From Opitutus sp. GAS368 (GTDB taxonomy: Bacteria; Verrucomicrobiota; Verrucomicrobiia; Opitutales; Opitutaceae), in NCBI GenBank assembly GCA_945903465.1, contig CAMDOF010000027.1, positions 1 through 60,612 on the forward strand: 60,612 nucleotides of DNA, written 5' to 3'. Below are positions 54,563 through 60,612 of the stretch, one piece after another. The position numbers and the translations under genes are program-made. Under the pieces are notes generated by a model. That model was not told where the DNA came from, searched no databases, and worked only from the letters and a program-made list of their open reading frames with translations. Numbering within the stretch: position 1 is the first letter of the stretch; the number at the start of each line of letters is the position of its first letter.

Positions 54563-55447
54563 TCAGTGCGTCATCGCGTAAAAGACGAGATTGATGCCGA
54601 GCGGATAAGCGATCTTTTCGGAAAAATTTTTGAAATAATATTCGTTCTCTCCCTCCCGCTCCCAACCATCCCCATTATCGGTATTATGTGCGGCAAATAC
54701 CATCATCCGCCCTTTGTCGTCGTGGATCGCGCGATGATGCACCGTGCGCGTATCGCCATCATGGTTCTCCCACGTCACCCCGGTAAACTGGCTCTCCTCA
54801 CCCGTTCGGACATTTGGACACTGCCCTTTTTCCTTAATCTCAAAGACACAATGGTAAACGGGATGCTCCAGCGAGAGCTCTGTAAACCCACGCTCGGGGA
54901 ATACCCGCCGCATCTGGCTCTCGACATTCCGCCAGGCCGAATCGCCCCAAAAGTCGTCAAACATCAAAAAACCTCCATTCAAAAGATATTTCCTCAGAGC
55001 CGTCACTTCTTCATCGCTGAACGCCAAACGACCGGGCTCCACGATGTAAATCCACGGATATTCGACGAGATCCGCATCTATCAAACTCAAAAAGCGTCCG
55101 TCTGGATCGGTTCGCACCGAGGTCATCTGCTGCAACCGATACGAGAAATTCAGATCGCTGTCGGGTGCATCCGTCAGCCAATTGCCACCGCGATAGCCAG
55201 AATTCCGGCCACTCGTGTACCGAATCCGCGCAAAGGTAAACGCATCCTTCTCAAAGCCGCGCAGATTAGTCCACACCGGCGTACCGGTGCTGTGCGAGGG
55301 CACTTCGCGAGCCGTGCGAGTCCCCTCGGCCACCGAGCCACTTTCACTAGAACCCCCATAACCACCCCCAAAAAAACCGCGCCGTTGCGCACGTGCGAGC
55401 CCCACGAGACCGAGGCCTAGCAAGGAAATTAAAACCCAGTGTTTCAT
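54563..55447 (-). CDS. DUF4159 protein, upstream copy
   Basis: A 294-residue exported protein with signal peptide (about 1-20, VLISLLGLGLVGLARAQ) and a Gly/Ser-rich linker. The DUF4159 domain has LNFSYRLQQMTSVRTDPDGR, YPWIYIVEPGRLAFSDEEV, LRKYLLNGGFLMFDDFWGDS, RGFTELSLEHPVYHCVFEI, NTDNGDGWEREGENEYYF and YPLGINLVFYAMTH. It is more compact than its tandem paralogue. Its ATG overlaps the TPR-peptidase stop by ATGA, so both are translated in a coupled manner. Confidence 0.87.
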   Translation of the reverse strand: MKHWVLISLLGLGLVGLARAQRRGFFGGGYGGSSESGSVAEGTRTAREVPSHSTGTPVWTNLRGFEKDAFTFARIRYTSGRNSGYRGGNWLTDAPDSDLNFSYRLQQMTSVRTDPDGRFLSLIDADLVEYPWIYIVEPGRLAFSDEEVTALRKYLLNGGFLMFDDFWGDSAWRNVESQMRRVFPERGFTELSLEHPVYHCVFEIKEKGQCPNVRTGEESQFTGVTWENHDGDTRTVHHRAIHDDKGRMMVFAAHNTDNGDGWEREGENEYYFKNFSEKIAYPLGINLVFYAMTH

Positions 55448-58077
55448 TCGCCTTTTTTGGCGGGAGCCAACTCAACGGGCGCCGGCGACGGCAACGGGGC
55501 CGCCACACCTGCCGTGCTCAGCTCCACCAGTAAATTTAACGCATCGCGGAAACGAGGTGTTTCCTCGAGCGCGAGCAACACATGTCGGCGGGCCTCCGAC
55601 GAATCTCCCCGCTGATGCAACCGTCGGGCCAGTTGGTAATGAGCATCCGCCCGCTCCGGTACATCGAGCTGGATCAAGGTGCGCCAAGCCACCACGGCCG
55701 CCGAGTCATCGCCGAGCGCACTCGCCGCTTGCGCGACAGCCCGGTAGGGCGGCGCCACCAGCGGGTTCACCGCCAAATACCGATCGGCATTGAGTAACGC
55801 GACCGGCCAATCGCGTGCACTCACGGCCAATTCCATCAAACGCTGGTAGGCCTCGATCGCTTCATCATCGACCTCCGCCCACTTTGCCAAAACCGCCCGT
55901 TCGCCGGCCTCATCACCCAGCGCTTTCAGGGTCGTCGCCAATTGACGATAAATCGAATCGCTCCCTTTCTGCCTCGGGTAAAGTTCCACGAGCCGCTGGA
56001 GAGGCTCTTTCGCCTCCGTCCACTGCTGGCGCTCCATCGCCTGCTGAGCGCGCTGCCGCAGCACCCAGTAATTATCCGGATGAAGCTGCCCCCACGCCGC
56101 CAGCGCGGCCACGGCATCGGGTAAAAGTAACTCCGGCCCGGGGCGCGTCCAGTCCATCTTCGGAGCCAAAGCCCTCGCCTGCTCCCGCGCGTACTCCGCA
56201 AACTCCTTTTCCAAAGTCGCCAGCTCCACCGTGTGCTTCGGCAAAGCCACATTAATTTCCATCCCCATCCGCAACTCAGCCAGAATCGCCCGCAACTTTT
56301 CCGCTCCAAAACGACCGACAATATATTCCACTACCAGCGAGGATTCCAAATAGGCAAACTGCAGGTGGCGCGATGATTTCGGCGACAAAAACGCCGCGCT
56401 CAGTTTACCCACCGGCACGAGGTCCTCCCCCAGAATCATCTCGCGATACCGCGCATCAATCCGCATCCCCCACGCGGGATTCGCCTGTCGTTCCTCATAA
56501 ACCGAGATGCCTTCACTCAACCAACGCGGCATTTTATTCTTGGTCATCTGCAACGTCACCACGTGACAAAACTCATGCCATAAGACCGCTTCCCAGTTGG
56601 TGGCTACGGCGCTCGAGGCCGGGCTGTTTGCCGTCACGACCCGACCAAAACACACGCCGAGAAAGCCCGCCACGTCCGGCAGCCCGAATGTCCGCACGGC
56701 AAAATCCTGCTGCTGTGCGAAAATTTCCACAATGGTCGGATTAACCAGCTCCACGCCATACTTCGCCACAAGCACTTGCTTCGCCCGCCTCAGCAGAGCC
56801 AAGACGCGCGGGCCATACAACGCCACTTCTGGCGCCGCCATCCGCAGAACAAAATCATCGTTCGTCAGCGCCGCGTACTTCCCCATCGTTTCCTCTAAAG
56901 TCACCAAGTTAAACGCTTCCACATCATACTCGTCCTTTTTGTGCACCGCCCGCGCCAAAGCCCACCCTTCCTCCTCTTCGCCCAAGCGGAGCAGATCATT
57001 CGCGAGTTGCGCCTGCGCCGGCAAATATTCGGGATCAAACGACAACGCCCGCCGTTGATAGGCCGCGCCTTCGGCAAAACGATATTTCGCCGAGAGCTTT
57101 TCCCCAATCAATTGATCAACCCGCGGATTCTTCGCCCACGACGCCAAGCCCCGCTCACGGGCGTATTTTTCCCCAGCCGCATCATTTTTTAGATGCGCGA
57201 TCACCGCTCGATAAGCCCAGCCATCAGCGTTCAGGGGGTTCACATCCAAGACCACGTCCAATAATTTCGCGGCATCTTCGTAAGCCTCCGCATCAATCTG
57301 CCGGGTGGCGAAACGCAGCAGCGTCGGCACGTGGCGAGGGTTCCGTTTAAGGGCGGCATTAAGCGAGCTCAGCGCGAGGTCCCGATTGCTGCCCGCGTAC
57401 GCTAAACCACGCCCGCAGAGAAGATCCGGATCTTCCGGTAACTGCTTCAGCCCTTCTTCATAGGCCCGCGCGGCCAGCGCAAAATCATGCTTCGCCAAAG
57501 CCAAGTCGCCCCGCGCCAAATACACATCCCGCAACTTCGGGTCCGCTTTTTGCGCCGTACTAAAAACCTTCTCGAGCACATCCTTCGGATCAAGATTCAA
57601 CAGCAGCGCCGCACGGCCGAAGACAACCAAATCCGCCGGCGCGCGGTACATCCATGGACCATCACGCACCGCCCGCCGAACTTCGTCCACCCGCTCCGCC
57701 GCTTCCTCCGGTCGCCCATTCGCAAAAGCCACCTCGCGGGCCAGCCAGCGCAACCGAATATTGCGCGCATCGCGCCCCAGCGCCTCCGCCATCGCTTTGT
57801 CCGCCTCCGCATAACGACCCACCGCCAAGAGCGACTTGATCAACCACAAAGACCATTCGGTGTTCACCGGCGCTTCGCGCAATTCACCCTCCGCTTGCTT
57901 GATCACCACCGCATAGTTCCCGTCTAAAAAACTCGGCTCCATCGCCGCCGGATCCACCGCCCAACCAAGGTGAGCCCAGCACACGCTGGCCAAGGCGAGC
58001 CCCCTTCGAAGCCAAGCCCCCACCCACCAAGCATCCGCTTCCGCTGTCGTCGGGTTCACGTACGAAAAACGAATCAT
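55444..58077 (-). CDS. TPR protein with gluzincin-type metallopeptidase domain
   Basis: The ATG at 58077 gives 877 residues; an in-frame TTG at 58095 is less likely. A membrane segment or signal (about 20-40) is followed by TPR-like helices (about 60-400). A peptidase domain (about 430-620) has H-E-F-C-H at 501-505 (WEAVLWHEFCHVVTLQM) and a downstream Glu in PRWLSEGISVYEE (about 522), the zinc site of gluzincins (peptidase MA-like, HExxH plus E). More TPR repeats follow (about 680-850). Probably periplasmic and peptide-binding. First gene of the operon and coupled to the DUF4159 gene. Substrate is unknown. Confidence 0.87.
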   Translation of the reverse strand: MIRFSYVNPTTAEADAWWVGAWLRRGLALASVCWAHLGWAVDPAAMEPSFLDGNYAVVIKQAEGELREAPVNTEWSLWLIKSLLAVGRYAEADKAMAEALGRDARNIRLRWLAREVAFANGRPEEAAERVDEVRRAVRDGPWMYRAPADLVVFGRAALLLNLDPKDVLEKVFSTAQKADPKLRDVYLARGDLALAKHDFALAARAYEEGLKQLPEDPDLLCGRGLAYAGSNRDLALSSLNAALKRNPRHVPTLLRFATRQIDAEAYEDAAKLLDVVLDVNPLNADGWAYRAVIAHLKNDAAGEKYARERGLASWAKNPRVDQLIGEKLSAKYRFAEGAAYQRRALSFDPEYLPAQAQLANDLLRLGEEEEGWALARAVHKKDEYDVEAFNLVTLEETMGKYAALTNDDFVLRMAAPEVALYGPRVLALLRRAKQVLVAKYGVELVNPTIVEIFAQQQDFAVRTFGLPDVAGFLGVCFGRVVTANSPASSAVATNWEAVLWHEFCHVVTLQMTKNKMPRWLSEGISVYEERQANPAWGMRIDARYREMILGEDLVPVGKLSAAFLSPKSSRHLQFAYLESSLVVEYIVGRFGAEKLRAILAELRMGMEINVALPKHTVELATLEKEFAEYAREQARALAPKMDWTRPGPELLLPDAVAALAAWGQLHPDNYWVLRQRAQQAMERQQWTEAKEPLQRLVELYPRQKGSDSIYRQLATTLKALGDEAGERAVLAKWAEVDDEAIEAYQRLMELAVSARDWPVALLNADRYLAVNPLVAPPYRAVAQAASALGDDSAAVVAWRTLIQLDVPERADAHYQLARRLHQRGDSSEARRHVLLALEETPRFRDALNLLVELSTAGVAAPLPSPAPVELAPAKKGE

Positions 58078-58395
58078 GCGGTCAAAGGTGGCCAAGGGGG
58101 GGAATTTATAATAATAACGCCGGAACGCCGAGGAGAGACGCGCGCCATGGGAAAGAGTGATGCGAGGTGATCTTCATTTCTCAAGCTCGACCATCACGAT
58201 TTAATTTAATTTTTCCTCGCCCCCCATTTGCAACCATTCGCCCGCCGGTTATCCCGCCCGCCCATCCATCTAAGCCCGGTCGCTTACCCTCCGCGCTTTG
58301 CAACTTCCCGACCACGCCTGTTCGGATCAAAGCCGAGCCCACAACTCCATAGCCCACAATCGCCGGCGGCGCCACTTTAAGAATATCCAAAAAAA
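58078..58395. other. Leader region before the envelope operon
   Basis: No gene is recognised. It separates the metallophosphoesterase gene from the start of the TPR-peptidase gene on the same strand and probably holds the operon promoter near 58110. Confidence 0.45.
58104..58118 (-). promoter_or_regulatory. AT-rich candidate -10 region of the envelope operon
   Basis: Minus-strand sequence GTTATTATTATAAATT stands out in GC-rich surroundings, about 30-40 bp before the ATG at 58077. A TATTAT or TATAAA hexamer could be the -10 box. No convincing -35 box is seen at 17-bp spacing, so the assignment is tentative. Confidence 0.35.
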
Positions 58396-59574
58396 TCAGG
58401 GCAGGTTTATCGTCCGCACCGCCGCCCAATCGACCGGCGTGGCATCCCGGTCTTCACGGCCAAGCGCATTCCATCGGCACTCTCGCGCGGTCAGGCGCTT
58501 CACCGCCAGATCATACGTCACCACTTGAAACGATAGCTTGCTTTCGTCTTTGCCCGAATCCCTGCCCTTGATCGGCGAGTCGACCCTAAAAACCGGCAGC
58601 GCGAGATCGCCGTCAGGCCCTTTCCATGTATAAAATTCCTGCCAATTCGCGTTGCCATGAAAATAGGCTGCGATGTTTCGGTGCGCCCGCAGAAACTTCG
58701 CCAACGCCCGTTGCTCTAAAAGCGTATTTGCCTCCACCGTCGATCCCCCGGCGCACACATCCACCACCAAATTCTCAAACTTGTCGCGGCTGTTGATATC
58801 CCGTTTCCCATTGGGATTCGTGAGGTGCTTGGCCTCGATATCGGGTTGGTCGTGGCAAAAAATAAAAATCGGCGTCGTCGCCGCCACCGTGCGAAGATCC
58901 TGCTCCATCCAGGCCCTCGCCTGACTATCCGGCCAGATCGTCAGAAAAACGAGATGCGCCCCGCCAAAGTCTTTCGAGTAATAAACTTTATCGCTGGCGA
59001 ACCGGTAGGTGTCTTTGGTCCGCGGCACCGCGGGCTGCATGTTCCGGTTATAAATCTCCGCCATCGCCGTCGCGTCCGTCTCCGGTCGGAGACGATTTGG
59101 CGAGCCAATCGCATTGGAAATATCGTGGTTTCCCGGTAGGACGAGAATTGGCGTCCGACTTCCGCTGGGCGCCCTTAGCGCCACCGCCTCAAGAAAGCCG
59201 CTAGAAAACTGCTGCCACGACACGGCCGAACTCTGAATCGGCAGCGGATAAAGCTCCTGACGATTGGTAATATCCCCCGTTACGACCACGAAATCAACCA
59301 ACCCAACGCCCTGCCCTGCCCTCAGTCCTTCGTCCTTCGGCATCATGACCTCAGGGAGTCGATTAATTTTTCGCACCAAGGCGGCATTGACGATGGCCGC
59401 CTCGACCTGCGCCGCTCCTCGAAACGAGCTCCGCGCAATTCCGTAATGCACATCGGAGGTGAAAACGAACGTTACGGGCGATGCCTGCAGCCATCCTCGA
59501 GTCAAAAGCGTTATGCCCAGCAACCCGATCGCTTGCCAAACTCCTCGCCCCATTTTCGGTATGCGATTTTGCAT
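58396..59574 (-). CDS. Exported calcineurin-like metallophosphoesterase
   Basis: The ATG at 59574 (frame open to 59595) gives 392 residues, with an uncleaved or signal segment (about 10-32). The metal ligands of the family occur in order: TSDVHYG, VVTGDITNR, LPGNHD, FIFCHDQPD and AYFHGNANWQE. These bind a dinuclear metal centre for phosphoester hydrolysis. The DVHYG form and a long insertion after GNHD are seen in extracytoplasmic members. Substrate is not evident. It lies 318 bp upstream of the TPR-peptidase gene in the same direction and may be independent. Confidence 0.88.
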   Translation of the reverse strand: MQNRIPKMGRGVWQAIGLLGITLLTRGWLQASPVTFVFTSDVHYGIARSSFRGAAQVEAAIVNAALVRKINRLPEVMMPKDEGLRAGQGVGLVDFVVVTGDITNRQELYPLPIQSSAVSWQQFSSGFLEAVALRAPSGSRTPILVLPGNHDISNAIGSPNRLRPETDATAMAEIYNRNMQPAVPRTKDTYRFASDKVYYSKDFGGAHLVFLTIWPDSQARAWMEQDLRTVAATTPIFIFCHDQPDIEAKHLTNPNGKRDINSRDKFENLVVDVCAGGSTVEANTLLEQRALAKFLRAHRNIAAYFHGNANWQEFYTWKGPDGDLALPVFRVDSPIKGRDSGKDESKLSFQVVTYDLAVKRLTARECRWNALGREDRDATPVDWAAVRTINLP

Positions 59575-59975
59575 GCGCCACGGTTTTCCAGCCAACCCTG
59601 ATTGACCAGCAAATTCATACCGAATCGCGCCGGCCCAGACCGACTTCGCGGAAACTGGGCGGTTTTCGCCACGGCGTCTTCAACGTGCCCGCGCCGAAAT
59701 TTGCCCACGCCGGAGCCGCCCGACAACCTGACCAAGGAGTCGGGACCGGGGAGGAGCACCCCACGCTGCCGAACTCACTTGGCTTGATTGAGTGAATCTC
59801 CCCACCCTCACTCCCCCCATCGCTTTGGCCACCCAGAGACCAGACCAGCCTGAAGAGCCCGAAAACGTATGTATCCATTGTTTGACTACGATTAACCCAG
59901 ATATGAGTGGATCGCTCCCGCCATCCCTTGAGAAAAAAAAGGCCATCCATTTTAAAGAAATAACTCAGCGCAGAA
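59575..59975. other. Stretch between metallophosphoesterase and minisatellite
   Basis: The minus-strand frame coming through the minisatellite stays open to 59615, but its translation has no similarity to DUF1501 proteins. No independent gene was recognised. If the DUF1501 gene was once intact, its missing 3' part does not lie here. Confidence 0.45.
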
Positions 59976-60242
59976 CCCTCCGCCCTCCGCCCTCCGCCCT
60001 CTGCCGCCCGCCCTCCGCCCTCCGCCGTCCTCCCTCCTCCGTCTGCCCTCCGTCCGCCGTCCGCCGTCCGTCCGCCCTCCGCCCTCCGCCCTCCGCCTTC
60101 CGTCCTCCGCCCTCCGCCCTCCGCCTTCCGTCCTCCGCCCTCCGCCCTCCGCCCTCCGCCCTCCGTCCGCCGCCCTCCTCCGTCCTCCGCCCGCCGTCCG
60201 TCCGCCCTCCGCCCTCCGTCCTCCGCCCTCCGCCGTCCGTCC
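59976..60242. repeat. CCCTCCGC-type minisatellite
   Basis: About 267 bp built of imperfect 7-8 bp units (CCCTCCG/CCCTCCGC with CCGTCCG and CCTTCCG variants). On the minus strand it reads as GGCGGAGGGC repeats and encodes a Gly/Arg/Glu/Ala-rich stretch in the DUF1501 frame. There are no spacers as in CRISPR arrays. Confidence 0.9.
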
Positions 60243-60612
60243 AAATAAGCCAGCCGCGTCCGCTGCCGTTCGTCGGTCTGGCCGACCGGCAATTTCGTGT
60301 TGAGAATCGGGTTCGGACCCTGCCGGAAAAGCGTCCCTTGATACGACGCCGGCAGGAAGCCTGAGCCCCAGTTCTTGGCGTTCCCGAACGGCTCGCGTTC
60401 ATCGATCATGCTCACGAACGCGGGCAGATTTTTATTAGCCGAACCGAGCCCATAATTAACCCACGCGCCGAGACTCGGCCGACCCGAAAGAATATCGCCT
60501 GTGTTCATCTGGCTCACGCCCCCGGCGTGGTTCAGGCCATCGGACTGGCACGAACGCAGCACCGCCAGCTTGTCGGCGTGCTTGGCGATATGAGGGTAAA
60601 GTTCGCTCACCC
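60243..60612 (-). pseudogene. DUF1501 gene, third copy, partial and interrupted
   Basis: The minus strand enters from the right edge and gives SELYPHIAKHADKLAVLRSC, NHAGGVSQMNTGDILSGRPS, LGAWVNYGLGSANKNLPAFV, NWGSGFLPASYQGTLFRQGP and ERQRTRLAYLD. This is the N-terminal-to-middle part of a DUF1501 protein. At 60242 it meets the minisatellite and the homology ends; the second half (with WCTEFGR-, GRDHNP- and LLGLDH-type motifs) is absent downstream. The frame remains open through the repeat for some 120 codons more, so a tailed protein could still be made, but it would lack half the domain. Confidence 0.75.

Noticed and set aside
59976..60242. CRISPR array or coding low-complexity gene
   Set aside because: The units are 7-8 bp and contiguous, so it is a minisatellite within a DUF1501 frame.

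Overview
The window looks like a GC-rich chromosome piece from the Verrucomicrobiota, most plausibly an Opitutales/Opitutaceae-like bacterium. This rests on gene content: three loci of the PVC-superphylum type (PSCyt1/DUF1549/DUF1553 cytochrome-like proteins paired with DUF1501 proteins), an ECF sigma factor coupled to a FecR-LamG protein, sulfatases, a truncated receptor of the large TonB-dependent type, and Gram-negative envelope genes (lpxI, Wza/Wzc-type exporters, outer-membrane beta-barrel). The assignment is inference; no rRNA gene is present.

Layout. 1-373: end of an IS66-family element. 0.9-4.7 kb (minus): response regulator, PAS histidine kinase and REC-histidine kinase hybrid. 5.6-11.8 kb (minus): FecR-like protein, beta-barrel, short Wza-type exporter, Wzc-type tyrosine autokinase and lpxI, behind leuS (11.8-14.4 kb). 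14.4-17.2 kb (plus): an intact HtrA-type protease followed by a paralogue that has lost all three catalytic residues. 17.2-19.3 kb is a graveyard: a 690-bp inverted-repeat-bounded element with an IS4-type transposase tail and a DUF6788-like gene, then a decayed hsdM.

19.3-25.4 kb (plus): translationally coupled sigma factor, FecR-LamG, PSCyt1/DUF1549/DUF1553 and DUF1501. 25.4-28.8 kb: a minisatellite, a broken TonB-receptor-type gene, a beta-helix protein and a sulfatase tail. 29-31.4 kb: glgC diverging from a sugar-nucleotide epimerase. 31.7-39.1 kb (plus): sulfatase, beta-propeller protein and a second DUF1549/DUF1553 plus DUF1501 pair. 39.1-40.4 kb: gene-poor scar with one small membrane-protein gene and a tRNA-3'-end-like relic.

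The most striking block is 41.7-58.1 kb (minus), about 16 kb of tightly packed, often ATGA-overlapping genes: TPR-gluzincin peptidase, two DUF4159 proteins, MoxR ATPase, DUF58, BatA-like vWA protein, a 1,324-residue DUF4175-like coiled-coil membrane protein, a second vWA/amidotransferase-fold membrane protein and a caspase-fold protein without its cysteine. It extends the MoxR/DUF58/vWA (Bat-like) theme into what looks like a large envelope-associated machine. A serine hydrolase follows downstream. The right edge holds a metallophosphoesterase and a third DUF1501 gene cut by a minisatellite.

Two readings link the parts. The 19-39 kb stretch appears to be an accessory region for sulfated or complex organic substrates in partial decay. 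The 41-58 kb operon and the exporter locus appear to be envelope functions under better selection.
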